64,000 nucleotides of DNA from assembly GCA_948099385.1 (NCBI GenBank), contig CANUEZ040000191.1:6882001-6946000 (forward strand). Reading direction: 5' to 3'. The DNA comes from Fasciola hepatica (Eukaryota; Platyhelminthes; Trematoda; Plagiorchiida; Fasciolidae). Under the pieces are notes generated by a model, which was not told the origin of the DNA, ran no database searches, and was given only the letters and a program-made list of their open reading frames with translations. Below, piece by piece: positions 38,978-53,005 of this stretch (within the stretch, counting starts at the first letter, position 1; every line of letters begins with the position of its first letter). The translations under genes were made by a program, and so were the position numbers.

Positions 38978-41952
38978 TTATGAACAATCCCCACACAGAT
39001 TGCTCATACAATGCAATAGAGCAGTAGAAGAGTAGATTTGTATAATATGATTCTCCATGCAGCTTGAACACTGAACTGACCATTGGAAATTATGGAAGCA
39101 CTGTACAGCTGTTTGATCCGCTAAGGGAATCATGAGCATTGCACATGGACAGAGCCCACACGGGGACACGAACAAAGGTTGGGGTGAACGAATGTCAGTC
39201 GAACACCCAAACCACAAGGCTATCCGATATGGGTCTCAAAGCTTTGTTCAACATATACACTACATGATATAGCACAATCCCCAAATTGGCTTCGGCTTTC
39301 GCTTTCGCTTTGAACGGTAACAATCAAATTCTCGCACACCGATCCAATCCTATTTTCCATCACTTCTCTATTTATGGGCCTTAGTAAAACCAAGGCATTC
39401 CCTTATGAACAATCCCCACACAGATTGCTCATACAATGCAATAGAGCAGTAGCAGATTAGATTTGTATAATATGATTCTCCATGCAGCTTGAACACTGAA
39501 CTGACCATTGAAAATCATGGAAGCACTGTACAGCTGTTTGATCCGCTAAGGGAATCATGAGCATTGCACATGGACAGAGCCCACACGGGGACACGAACAA
39601 GGGTTGGGGTGAACGAATGTCAGTCGAACACCCAAACCACAAGGCTATCCGATATGGGTCTGAACGCTTTGTTCAACATATACAATACATGATATAGCAC
39701 AATCCCCAAATTGGCTTCGGCTTTCGCTTTCGCTTTGAACGGTAACAATCAAATTCTCGCACACCGATCCAATCCTATTTTCCATCACTTCTCTATTTAT
39801 GGGCCTAAGTAAAACCAAGGCATTCCCTTATGAACAATCCCCACACAGATTGCTCATACAATGCAATATAGCAGTAGCAGAGTAGATTTGTATAATATGA
39901 TTCTCCTCGCAGCTTGAACACTGAACTGACCATTGAAAATGATGGAAACACTGTACAGCTGTTTGATCCGCTAAGGGAATCATGAGCATTGCACATGGAC
40001 AGAGCCCACACGGGGACACGAACAAGGGATGGGGTGAACGATTGTCAGTCGAACACCCAAACCACAAGGCTATGCGATATGGGTCTCAACGCTTTGTTCA
40101 ACATATACACTACATGATATAGCACAATCCCCAAATTGGATTCGGCTTTCGCTTTCGCTTTGAACGGTAACAACCAAATTCTCGCACACCGATCCAATCC
40201 TATTTTCCATCACTTCTCTATTTATAGGCCTAAGTAAAACCAAGGCATTCCCTTATGAACAATCCCCACACAGATTGCTCATACAATGCAATAGAGCAGT
40301 AGCAGAGTAGATTTGTATAATATGATTCTCCATGCAGCTTGAACACTGAACTGACCATTGAAAATTATGGAAGCACTGTACAACTGATTGATCCGCTAAG
40401 GGAATCATGAGCATTGCACATGGACAGAGCCCACACGGGGACACGAACAAGGGTTGGGGTGAACGAATGTCAGTCGAACACCCAAACCACAAGGCTATCC
40501 GATATGGGTCTGAACGCTTTGTTCAACATATACAATACATGATATAGCACAATCCCCAAATTGGATTCGGCTTTCGCTTTCGCTTTGAACGGTAACAATC
40601 AAATTCTCGCACACCGATCCAATCCTATTTTCCATCACTTCTCTATTTATGGGCCTAAGTAAAACCAAGGCATTCCCTTATGAACAATCCCCACACAGAT
40701 TGCTCATACAATGCAATAGAGCAGTAGCAGAGTAGATTTGTATAATATGATTCTCCATGCAGCTTGAACACTGAACTGACCATTGGAAATTATGGAAGCA
40801 CTGTACAACAGATTGATCCGCTAAGGGAATCATGAGCATTGCACATGGACAGAGCCCACACGGAGACACGAACAAGGGTTGGGGTGAACGAATGTCAGTC
40901 GAACACCCAAACCACAAGGCTATCCCATATGGGTCTCAAAGCTTTGTTCAACATATACAATACATGATATAGCACAATCCGCAAATTGGATTCGGCTTTC
41001 GCTTTCGCTTTTAACGGTAACAATCAAATTCTCGCACACCGATCCAATCCTATTTTCCATCACTTCTCTATTTATGGGCCTAAGTAAAACCAAGGCATTC
41101 CCTTATGAACAATCCCCACACAGATTGCTCATACAATGCAATATAGCAGTAGCAGAGTAGATTTGTATAATATGATTCTCCATGCAGCTTGAACACTGAA
41201 CTGACCATTGGAAATTATGGAAGCACTGTACAGCTGTTTGATCCCCTAAGGGAATCATGAGCATTGCACATGGACAGAGCCCACACGGGGACACGAACAA
41301 GGGTTGGGGTGAACGAATGTCAGTCGAACACCCAAACCACAAGGCTATCCGATATGGGTCTGAACGCTTTGTTCAACATATACACTACATGATATAGCAC
41401 AATCCCCAAATTGGATTCGGCTTTCGCTTTCGCTTTGAACGGTAACAATCAAATTCTCGCACACCGATCCAATCCTATTTTCCATCACTTCTCTATTTAT
41501 GGGCCTAAGTAAAACCAAGGCATTCCCTTATGAACAATCCCCACACAGATTGCTCATACAATACAATAGAGCAGTAGCAGAGTAGATTTGTATAATATGA
41601 TTCTCCATGCAGCTTGAACACTGAACTGACCATTGAAAATGATGGAAGCACTGTACAGCTGTTTGATCCGCTAAGGGAATCATGAGCATTGCACATGGAC
41701 AGAGCCCACACGCGGACACGAACAAGGGTTGGGGTGAACGATTGTCAGTCGAACACCCAAACCACAAGGCTATCCCATAGGGGTCTCAAAGCTTTGTTCA
41801 ACATATACACTACATGATATAGCACAATCCCCAAATTGGCTTCGGCTTTCGCTTTCGCTTTGAACGGTAACAATCAAATTCTCGCACACCGATCCAATCC
41901 TATTTTCCATCACTTCTCTATTTATAGGCCTAAGTAAAACCAAGGCCTTCCC

Positions 41953-42378
41953 TTATGAACAATCCCCACATAGATTGCTCATACAATGCAATAGAGCAGT
42001 AGCAGAGTAGATCTGTATAATAAGATTCTCCATGTAGCTTGAACACTGAACTGACCATTGAAAATGATGGAAGCACTGTACAGCTGTTTGAGCCGCTAAG
42101 GGAATCATGAGCATTGCACATGGACAGAGCCCACACGGGGACACGATCAAGGGTTTGTGGTGAACGAATGTCAGTCGAACACCCAAACCACAAGGCTATC
42201 CGATATGGGTCTCAACGCTTTGTTCAACATATACAATACATGATATAGCACAATCCCCAAATTGGATTCGGCTTTCGCTTTCGCTTTCAACGGTAACAAC
42301 CAAATTCTCGCACACCGATCCAATCCTATGTTCCATCACTTCTCTATTTATGGGCCTAAGTAAAACCAAGGCATTCCC
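41953..42378. repeat. 426-bp monomer (octamer copy 2)
   Basis: This is the duplicate of the unit at 38552 and carries the same 1-bp insertion near 42155 and the same M4 markers. Here no M2 or M3 unit precedes it, which marks the junction of the 8-monomer duplication. Confidence 0.92.
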
Positions 42379-45353
42379 TTATGAACAATCCCCACACAGA
42401 TTGCTCATACAATGCAATAGAGCAGTAGAAGAGTAGATTTGTATAATATGATTCTCCATGCAGCTTGAACACTGAACTGACCATTGGAAATTATGGAAGC
42501 ACTGTACAGCTGTTTGATCCGCTAAGGGAATCATGAGCATTGCACATGGACAGAGCCCACACGGGGACACGAACAAAGGTTGGGGTGAACGAATGTCAGT
42601 CGAACACCCAAACCACAAGGCTATCCGATATGGGTCTCAAAGCTTTGTTCAACATATACACTACATGATATAGCACAATCCCCAAATTGGCTTCGGCTTT
42701 CGCTTTCGCTTTGAACGGTAACAATCAAATTCTCGCACACCGATCCAATCCTATTTTCCATCACTTCTCTATTTATGGGCCTTAGTAAAACCAAGGCATT
42801 CCCTTATGAACAATCCCCACACAGATTGCTCATACAATGCAATAGAGCAGTAGCAGATTAGATTTGTATAATATGATTCTCCATGCAGCTTGAACACTGA
42901 ACTGACCATTGAAAATCATGGAAGCACTGTACAGCTGTTTGATCCGCTAAGGGAATCATGAGCATTGCACATGGACAGAGCCCACACGGGGACACGAACA
43001 AGGGTTGGGGTGAACGAATGTCAGTCGAACACCCAAACCACAAGGCTATCCGATATGGGTCTGAACGCTTTGTTCAACATATACAATACATGATATAGCA
43101 CAATCCCCAAATTGGCTTCGGCTTTCGCTTTCGCTTTGAACGGTAACAATCAAATTCTCGCACACCGATCCAATCCTATTTTCCATCACTTCTCTATTTA
43201 TGGGCCTAAGTAAAACCAAGGCATTCCCTTATGAACAATCCCCACACAGATTGCTCATACAATGCAATATAGCAGTAGCAGAGTAGATTTGTATAATATG
43301 ATTCTCCTCGCAGCTTGAACACTGAACTGACCATTGAAAATGATGGAAACACTGTACAGCTGTTTGATCCGCTAAGGGAATCATGAGCATTGCACATGGA
43401 CAGAGCCCACACGGGGACACGAACAAGGGATGGGGTGAACGATTGTCAGTCGAACACCCAAACCACAAGGCTATGCGATATGGGTCTCAACGCTTTGTTC
43501 AACATATACACTACATGATATAGCACAATCCCCAAATTGGATTCGGCTTTCGCTTTCGCTTTGAACGGTAACAACCAAATTCTCGCACACCGATCCAATC
43601 CTATTTTCCATCACTTCTCTATTTATAGGCCTAAGTAAAACCAAGGCATTCCCTTATGAACAATCCCCACACAGATTGCTCATACAATGCAATAGAGCAG
43701 TAGCAGAGTAGATTTGTATAATATGATTCTCCATGCAGCTTGAACACTGAACTGACCATTGAAAATTATGGAAGCACTGTACAACTGATTGATCCGCTAA
43801 GGGAATCATGAGCATTGCACATGGACAGAGCCCACACGGGGACACGAACAAGGGTTGGGGTGAACGAATGTCAGTCGAACACCCAAACCACAAGGCTATC
43901 CGATATGGGTCGCAAAGCTTTGTTCAACATATACAATACATGATATAGCACAATCCCCAAATTGGATTCGGCTTTCGCTTTCGCTTTGAACGGTAACAAT
44001 CAAATTCTCGCACACCGATCCAATCCTATGTTCCATCACTTCTCTATTTATGGGCCTAAGTAAAACCAAGGCATTCCCTTATGAACAATCCCCACACAGA
44101 TTGCTCATACAATGCAATAGAGCAGTAGCAGAGTAGATTTGTATAATATGATTCTCCATGCAGCTTGAACACTGAACTGACCATTGGAAATTATGGAAGC
44201 ACTGTACAACAGATTGATCCGCTAAGGGAATCATGAGCATTGCACATGGACAGAGCCCACACGGAGACACGAACAAGGGTTGGGGTGAACGAATGTCAGT
44301 CGAACACCCAAACCACAAGGCTATCCCATATGGGTCTCAAAGCTTTGTTCAACATATACAATACATGATATAGCACAATCCGCAAATTGGATTCGGCTTT
44401 CGCTTTCGCTTTTAACGGTAACAATCAAATTCTCGCACACCGATCCAATCCTATTTTCCATCACTTCTCTATTTATGGGCCTAAGTAAAACCAAGGCATT
44501 CCCTTATGAACAATCCCCACACAGATTGCTCATACAATGCAATAGAGCAGTAGCAGAGTAGATTTGTATAATATGATTCTCCATGCAGCTTGAACACTGA
44601 ACTGACCATTGGAAATTATGGAAGCACTGTACAGCTGTTTGATCCCCTAAGGGAATCATGAGCATTGCACATGGACAGAGCCCACACGGGGACACGAACA
44701 AGGGTTGGGGTGAACGAATGTCAGTCGAACACCCAAACCACAAGGCTATCCGATATGGGTCTGAACGCTTTGTTCAACATATACACTACATGATATAGCA
44801 CAATCCCCAAATTGGATTCGGCTTTCGCTTTCGCTTTGAACGGTAACAATCAAATTCTCGCACACCGATCCAATCCTATTTTCCATCACTTCTCTATTTA
44901 TGGGCCTAAGTAAAACCAAGGCATTCCCTTATGAACAATCCCCACACAGATTGCTCATACAATACAATAGAGCAGTAGCAGAGTAGATTTGTATAATATG
45001 ATTCTCCATGCAGCTTGAACACTGAACTGACCATTGAAAATGATGGAAGCACTGTACAGCTGTTTGATCCGCTAAGGGAATCATGAGCATTGCACATGGA
45101 CAGAGCCCACACGCGGACACGAACAAGGGTTGGGGTGAACGATTGTCAGTCGAACACCCAAACCACAAGGCTATCCCATAGGGGTCTCAAAGCTTTGTTC
45201 AACATATACACTACATGATATAGCACAATCCCCAAATTGGCTTCGGCTTTCGCTTTCGCTTTGAACGGTAACAACCAAATTCTCGCGCAACGATCCAATC
45301 CTATGTTCCATCACTTCTCTATTTATTGGCCTAAGTAAAACCAAGGCATTCCC

Positions 45354-47478
45354 TTATGAACAATCCCCACACAGATTGCTCATACAATGCAATAGAGCAG
45401 TAGCAGAGTAGATTTGTATAATATGATTCTCCATGTAGCTTGAACACTGAACTGACCATTGAAAATGATGGAAGCACTGTACAGCTGTTTGATCCGCTAA
45501 AGGAATCATGAGCATTGCACATGGACAGAGCCCAAACGGGGACACGAACAAGGGTTGGGGTGAACGAATGTCAGTCGAACACCCAAACCACAAGGCTATC
45601 CGATATGGGTCTCAACGCTTTGTTCAACATATACACTACATGATATAGCACAATCCCCAAATTGGCTTCGGCTTCCGCATTCGCTTTCAACGGTAACAAT
45701 CAAATTCTCGCACACCGATCCAATCCTATTTTCCATCACTTCTCTATTTATGGGCCTAAGTAAAACCAAGGCATTCCGTTATGAACAATCCCCACACAGA
45801 TTGCTCATACAATGCAATAGAGCAGTAGCAGAGTAGATTTGTATAACAAGATTCTCCATGCAGCTTGAACACTGAACTGACCATTGAAAATCATGGAAAC
45901 ACTGTACAGCTGTTTGAGCCGCTAAAGGAATCATGAGCATTGCACATGGACAGAGCCCACACGGAGACACGAACAAGGGTTGGGGTGAACGCATGTCAGT
46001 CGAACACCCAAACCACAAGGCTATGCGATATGGGTCTGAACGCTTTGTTCAACATATACACTACATGATATAGCACAATCCCCAAATTGGCTTCGGCTTT
46101 CGCTTTCGCTTTTAACGGTAACAACCAAATTCTCGCACACCGATCCAATCCTATGTTCCATCACTTCTCTATTTATGGGCGCAAGTAAAACCAAGGCATT
46201 CCCTTATGAACAATCCCCACACAGATTGCTCATACAATGCAATAGAGCAGAAGCAGAGTAGATTTGTATAATATGATTCTCCATGCAGCTTGAACACTGA
46301 ACTGACCATTGGAAATTATGGAAGCACTGTACAGCTGTTTGATCCGCTAAGGGAATCATGAGCATTGCACATGGACAGAGCCCACACGCGGACACGAACA
46401 AGGGTTGGGGTGAACGAATGTCAGTCGAACACCCAAACCACAAGGCTATCCGATATGGGTCTGAACGCTTTGTTCAACATATACACTACATGATATAGCA
46501 CAATCCCCAAATTGGCTTCGGCTTTCGCTTTCTCTTCGAACGGTAACAACCAAATTCTCGCACACCGATCCAATCCTATGTTCCATCACTTCTCTATTTA
46601 TGGGCCTAAGTAAAACCAAGGCATTCCCTTATGAACAATCCCCACACAGATTGCTCATACAATGCAATAGAGCAGTAGCAGAGTAGATTTGTATAATAAG
46701 ATTCTCCATGTAGCTTGAACACTGAACTGACCATTGAAAATGATGGAAGCACTGTACAGCTGTTTGAGCCGCTAAGGGAATCTTGAGCATTGCACATGGA
46801 CAGAGCCCACACGGGGACACGAACAAGGGTTGGGGTGAACGAATGTCAGTCGAACACCCAAACCACAAGGCTATCCCATATGGGTCTCAACGCTTTGTTC
46901 AACATATACAATACATGATATAGCACAATCCCCAAATTGGCTTCGGCTTTCGCTTTCTCTTCGAACGGTAACAACCAAATTCTCGCACACCGATCCAATC
47001 CTATGTTCCATCACTTCTCTATTTATGGGCCTAAGTAAAACCAAGGCATTCCCTTATGAACAATCCCCACACAGATTGCTCATACAATGCAATAGAGCAG
47101 TAGCAGAGTATATTTGTATAATATGATTCTCCATGTAGCTTGAACACTGAACTGACCATTGAAAATGATGGAAGCACTGTAGAGCTGTTTGATCCGCTAA
47201 GGGAATCATGAGCATTGCACATGGACAGAGCCCACACGGGGACACGAACAAGGGTTGGGGTGAACGATTGTCAGTCGAACACCCAAACCACAAGGCTATC
47301 CGATATGGGTCTCAACGCTTTGTTCAACATATACACTACATGATATAGCACAATCCCCAAATTGGCTTCGGCTTTCGCTTTCGCTTTTAACGGTAACAAC
47401 CAATTTCTCGCACACCGATCCAATCCTATGTTCCATCACTTCTCTATTTATGGGCCTAAGTAAAACCAAGGCATTCCC
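45354..47478. repeat. Complete 5-monomer unit M1-M2-M3-M4-X
   Basis: Five units in order. M1 (45354) has 'cccaaacgggg' and 'gctaaaggaatc'. M2 (45779) has 'tataacaagattctcc' and 'gaacgcatgtc'. M3 (46204) has 'gcagaagcagag' and a form D cassette. M4 (46629) has 'ataataagattctcc' and 'catgtagcttg'. X (47054) has 'gagtatatttg'. All five are 425 bp, so the unit is 2125 bp. The same order recurs at 48756 (with X doubled) and 53006. Confidence 0.85.
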
Positions 47479-48755
47479 TTATGAACAATCCCCACACAGA
47501 TCGCTCATACAATGCAATAGAGCAGAAGCAGAGTAGATTTGTATAATATGATTCTCCATGCAGCTTGAACACTGAACTGACCATTGGAAATTATGGAAGC
47601 ACTGTACAGCTGTTTGATCCGCTAAGGGAATCATGAGCATTGCACATGGACAGAGCCCACACGGGGACACGAACAAGGGTTGGGGTGAACGAATGTCAGT
47701 CGAACACCCAAACCACAAGGCTATCCGATATGGGTCTGAACGCTTTGTTCAACATATACACTACATGATATAGCACAATCCCCAAATTGGCTTCGGCTTT
47801 CCCTTTCTCTTCGAACGGTAACAACCAAATTCTCGCACACCGATCCAATCCTATTTTCCATCACTTCTCTATTTATGGGCCTAAGTAAAACCAAGGCATT
47901 CCCTTATGAACAATCCCCACACAGATTGCTCATACAATGCAATAGAGCAGTAGCAGAGTAGATTTGTATAATAAGATTCTCCATGTAGCTTGAACACTGA
48001 ACTGACCATTGAAAATGATGGAAGCACTGTACAGCTGTTTGATCCGCTAAGGGAATCATGAGCATTGCACATGGACAGAGCCCACACGGGGACACGAACA
48101 AGGGTTGGGGTGAACGAATGTCAGTCGAACACCCAAACCACAAGGCTATCCGATATGGGTCTCAACGGTTTGTTCAACATATACAATACATGATATAGCA
48201 CAATCCCCAAATTGGCTTCGGCTTTCGCTTTCGCTTTTAACGGTAACAACCAAATTCTCGCGCACCGATCCAGTTTTATGTTCCATCACTTCTCTATTTA
48301 TGGGCCTAAGTAAAACAAAAAGGCATTCCCTTATGAACAATCCCCACACAGATTGCTCATACAATGCAATAGAGCAGTAGCAGAGTATATTTGTATATTA
48401 AGATTCTCCATGCAGCTTGAACACTGAACTGACAATTGAAAATTATGGAAGCACTGTACAGCTGTTTGATCCGCTAAGGGAATCATGAGCATTGCACATG
48501 GACAGAGCCCACACGGGGACACGAACAAGGGTTGGGGTGAACGAATGTCAGTCGAACACCCAAACCACAAGGCTATCCGATATGGGTCTCAACGCTTTGT
48601 TCAACATTTACACTACATGATATAGCACAATCCCCAAATTGGCTTCGGCTTTCGCTTTCGCTTTGAACGGTAACAACCAAATTCTCGCGCAACGATCCAA
48701 TCCTATGTTCCATCACTTCTCTATTTATTGGCCTAAGTAAAACCAAGGCATTCCC
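47479..48755. repeat. Truncated higher-order copy M3-M4-X
   Basis: Only the last three unit types are present: M3 (47479, 'gcagaagcagag' with form D), M4 (47904, 'ataataagattctcc') and X (48331, 'gagtatatttg' with 'tatattaagattc'). M1 and M2 are missing, as expected if unequal exchange joined an X to an M3. Confidence 0.82.
47904..48330. repeat. 427-bp M4 monomer with A-tract expansion
   Basis: Two extra bases lie near 48315, where 'gtaaaacaaaaaggc' replaces 'gtaaaaccaaggc'. The tail has 'ccgatccagttttatg' (near 48266), shared with the M4 unit at 54281 and with the hybrid unit at 51731. Confidence 0.92.
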
Positions 48756-51305
48756 TTATGAACAATCCCCACACAGATTGCTCATACAATGCAATAGAGC
48801 AGTAGCAGAGTAGATTTGTATAATATGATTCTCCATGTAGCTTGAACACTGAACTGACCATTGAAAATTATGGAAGCACTGTACAGCTGTTTGATCCGCT
48901 AAAGGAATCATGAGCATTGCACATGGACAGAGCCCACACGGGGACACGAACAAGGGTTGGGGTGAACGAATGTCAGTCGAACACCCAAACCACAAGGCTA
49001 TCCCATATGGGTCTGAACGCTTTGTTCAACATATACACTACATGATATAGCACAATCCCCAAATTGGCTTCGGCTTCCGCTTTCGCTTTGAACGGTAACA
49101 ATCAAATTCTCGCACACCGATCCAATCCTATTTTCCATCACTTCTCTATTTATGGGCCTAAGTAAAACCAAGGCATTCTCTTATGAACAATCCCCACACA
49201 GATTGCTCATACAATGCAATAGAGCAGTAGCAGAGTAGATTTGTATAACAAGATTCTCCATGCAGCTTGAACACTGAACTGACCATTGAAAATGATGGAA
49301 ACACTGTACAGCTGTTTGATCCGCTAAAGGAATCATGAGCATTGCACATGGACAGAGCCCACACGGGGACACGAACAAGGGTTGGGGTGAACGCATGTCA
49401 GTCGAACACCCAAACCACAAGGCTATCCGATATGGGTCTGAACGCTTTGTTCAACATTTACACTACATGATATAGCACAATCCCCAAATTGGCTTCGGCT
49501 TTCGCTTTCGCTTTTAACGGTAACAACCAAATTCTCGCACACCGATCCAATCCTATGTTCCATCACTTCTCTATTTATGGGCCCAAGTAAAACCAAGGCA
49601 TTCCCTTATGAACAATCCCCACACAGATTGCTCATACAATGCAATAGAGCAGAAGCAGAGTAGATTTGTATAATATGATTCTCCATGCAGCTTGAACACT
49701 GAACTGACCATTGGAAATTATGGAAGCACTGTACAGCTGTTTGATCCGCTAAGGGAATCATGAGCATTGCACATGGACAGAGCCCACACGCGGACACGAA
49801 CAAGGGTTGGGGTGAACGAATGTCACTCGAACACCCAAACCACAAGGCTATCCCATATGGGTCTGAACGCTTTGTTCAACATATACACTACATGATATAG
49901 CACAATCCCCAAATTGGCTTCGGCTTTCGCTTTCTCTTCGAACGGTAACAACCAAATTCTCGCACACCGATCCAATCCTATGTTCCATCACTTCTCTATT
50001 TATGGGCCTAAGTAAAACCAAGGCATTCCCTTATGAACAATCCCCACACAGATTGCTCATACAATGCAATAGAGCAGTAGCAGAGTAGATTTGTATAATA
50101 AGATTCTCCATGCAGCTTGAACACTGAACTGACCATTGAAAATGATGGAAGCACTGTACAGCTGTTTGATCCGCTAAGGGAATCATGAGCATTGCACATG
50201 GACAGAGCCCACACGCGGACACGAACAAGGGTTGGGGTGAACGAATGTCAGTCGAACACCCAAACCACAAGGCTATCCGATATGGGTCTCAACGCTTTGT
50301 TCAACATATACAATACATGACATAGCACAATCCCCAAATTGGATTCGGCTTTCGCTTTCTCTTCGAACGGTAACAACCAAATTCTCGCACACCGATCCAA
50401 TCCTATGTTCCATCACTTCTCTATTTATGGGCCTAAGTAAAACCAAGGCATTCTCTTATGAACAATCCCCACACAGATTGCTCATACAATGCAATAGAGC
50501 AGTAGCAGAGTATATTTGTATAATATGATTCTCGATGCAGCTTGAACACTGAACTGACCATTGAAAATGATGGAAGCACTGTACAGCTGTTTGAGCCGCT
50601 AAGGGAATCATGAGCATTGCACATGGACAGAGCCCACACGGGGACACGAACAAGGGTTGGGGTGAACGCATGTCAGTCGAACACCCAAACCACAAGGCTA
50701 TCCGATATGGGTCTGAACGCTTTGTTCAACATATACACTACATGATATAGCACAATCCCCAAATTGGCTTCGGCTTTCGCTTTCGCTTTGAACGGTAACA
50801 ACCAAATTCTCGCACACCGATCCAATCCTATGTTCCATCACTTCTCTATTTATGGGCCTAAGTAAAACCAAGGCATTCTCTTATGAACAATCCCCACACA
50901 GATTGCTCATACAATGCAATAGAGCAGTAGCAGAGTATATTTGTATAATATGATTCTCGATGCAGCTTGAACACTGAACTGACCATTGGAAATTATGGAA
51001 GCACTGTACAGCTGTTTGATCCGCTAAGGGAATCATGAGCATTGCACATGGACAGAGCCCACACGGGGACACGAACAAGGGTTGGGGTGAACGAATGTCA
51101 GTCGAACACCCAAACCACAAGGCTATCCGATATGGGTCTCAACGCTTTGTTCAACATATACAATACATGATATAGCACAATCCCCAAATTGGATTCGGCT
51201 TTCGCTTTCGCTTTGAACGGTAACAACCAAATTCTCGCGCACCGATCCAATCCTATGTTCCATCACTTCTCTATTTATTGGCCTAAGTAAAACCAAGGCA
51301 TTCCC
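48756..51305. repeat. Expanded higher-order copy M1-M2-M3-M4-X-X
   Basis: Order: M1 (48756), M2 (49181), M3 (49606), M4 (50031) and two X units (50456, 50881), both with 'gagtatatttg' and 'ctcgatgcagc'. The first X also carries the M2 marker 'gaacgcatgtc' (near 50667), so it looks like a mosaic of X and M2 sequence. The length is 2550 bp. Confidence 0.82.
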
Positions 51306-52580
51306 TTATGAACAATCCCCACACAGATTGCTCATACAATGCAATAGAGCAGTAGCAGAGTAGATTTGTATAATATGATTCTCCATGTAGCTTGAACACT
51401 GAACTGACCATTGAAAATTATGGAAGCACTGTACAGCTGTTTGATCCGCTAAAGGAATCATGAGCATTGCACATGGACAGAGCCCAAACGGGGACACGAA
51501 CAAGGGTTGGGGTGAACGAATGTCAGTCGAACACCCAAACCACAAGGCTATCCCATATGGGTCTGAACGCTTTGTTCAACATATACACTACATGATATAG
51601 CACAATCCCCAAATTGGCTTCGGCTTCCGCTTTCGCTTTGAACGGTAACAATCAAATTCTCGCACACCGATCCAATCCTATTTTCCATCACTTCTCTATT
51701 TATGGGCCTAAGTAAAACCAAGGCATTCTCTTATGAACAATCCCCACACAGATTGCTCATACAATGCAATAGAGCAGTAGCAGAGTAGATTTGTATAACA
51801 AGATTCTCCATGCAGCTTGAACACTGAACTGACCATTGAAAATGATGGAAACATTGTACAGCTGTTTGATCCGCTAAAGGAATCATGAGCATTGCACATG
51901 GACAGAGCCCACACGGGGACACGAACAAGGGTTGGGGTGAACGCATGTCAGTCGAACACCCAAACCACAAGGCTATGCGATATGGGTCTGAACGCTTTGT
52001 TCAACATATACACTACATGATATAGCACAATCCCCAAATTGGCTTCGGCTTTCGCTTTCTCTTCGAACGGTAACAACCAAATTCTCGCGCACCGATCCAG
52101 TTTTATGTTCCATCACTTCTCTATTTATGGGCCTAAGTAAAACCAAGGCATTCCCTTATGAACAATCCCCACACAGATTGCTCATACGATGCAATAGAGC
52201 AGTAGCAGAGTAGATTTGTATAATAAGATTCTCCATGTAGCTTGAACACTGAACTGACCATTGAAAATGATGGAAGCACTGTACAGCTGTTTGATGCGCT
52301 AAGGGAATCATGAGCATTGCACATGGACAGAGCCCACACGGGGACACGAACAAGGGTTGGGGTGAACGAATGTCAGTCGAACACCCAAACCACAAGGCTA
52401 TCCGATATGGGTCTCAAAGCTTTGTTCAACATATACACTACATGATATAGCACAATCCCCAAATTGGATTCGGCTTTCGCTTTCGCTTTGAACGGTAACA
52501 ACCAAATTCTCGCACACCGATCCAATCCTATTTTCCATCACTTCTCTATTTATAGGCCTAAGTAAAACCAAGGCATTCCC
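51306..52580. repeat. Higher-order copy lacking M3 and X (M1-M2/3-M4)
   Basis: M1 (51306) and an M2-type head (51731) are followed directly by M4 (52156). The unit expected between them, with 'gcagaagcag', is absent. The middle unit has an M3-like form D cassette, so one monomer appears to have been lost by an exchange inside it. No X follows: the next unit (52581) has 'cagattagatttgcata' instead of 'gagtatatttg'. Confidence 0.82.
51731..52155. repeat. Hybrid M2/M3 monomer
   Basis: The head is M2: 'tataacaagattctcc' near 51795 and 'gaacgcatgtc' near 51940. The tail has the form D cassette 'tttctcttcgaacgg' from 52055, a form found in M3 and some M4 units and not in the other M2 units (45779, 49181, 53431 have 'gcttttaacgg'). 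The switch lies between about 51951 and 52055. The end of the tail ('ccgatccagttttatg') resembles M4 units at 47904 and 54281, so the tail is itself mosaic. Confidence 0.75.
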
Positions 52581-53005
52581 TTATGAACAATCCCCACACA
52601 GATTGCTCATACAATGCAATAGAGCAGTAGCAGATTAGATTTGCATAATATGATTCTCCATGCAGCTTGAACACTGAACTGACCATTGAAAATCATGGAA
52701 GCACTGTACAACTGATTGATCCGCTAAGGGAATCATGAGCATTGCACATGGACAGAGCCCACACGGGGACACGAACAAGGGTTGGGGTGAACGATTGTCA
52801 GTCGAACACCCAAACCACAAGGCTATCCCATATGGGTCTCAAAGCTTTGTTCAACATATACAATACATGATATAGCACAATCCGCAAATTGGATTCGGCT
52901 TTCGCTTTCGCTTTTAACGGTAACAATCAAATTCTCGCACACCGATCCAATCCTATTTTCCATCACTTCTCTATTTATGGGCCTAAGTAAAACCAAGGCA
53001 TTCCC
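52581..53005. repeat. Intercalated monomer between two M-type copies
   Basis: This unit has 'cagattagatttgcata' near 52632, 'gtacaactgattg' near 52708 and 'atccgcaaattgg' near 52881. These are markers of the 8-monomer zone at 38.4-45.3 kb, where they are spread over several different units. It is thus an out-of-place mosaic relative of that zone. Confidence 0.75.

Larger units (their letters stand above)
38440..45274. repeat. Tandem duplication of an 8-monomer block (3401 bp x 2)
   Basis: Bases 38440-41873 match 41841-45274 at an offset of 3401 bp. I found about five mismatches: three within 40511-40515 / 43912-43916, one at 40629/44030 and one at 41144/44545. Private markers present in both copies include 'ccccacatagattg', 'gtagaagagtag', 'gggccttagtaaaac', 'ctcctcgcagcttg', 'gtacaacagattg', 'atccgcaaattgg', 'gatcccctaag' and 'cccataggggtctc'. 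The offset is 8 x 425 + 1 because each copy contains one 426-bp unit. This is the largest exact higher-order block in the window. Confidence 0.94.
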
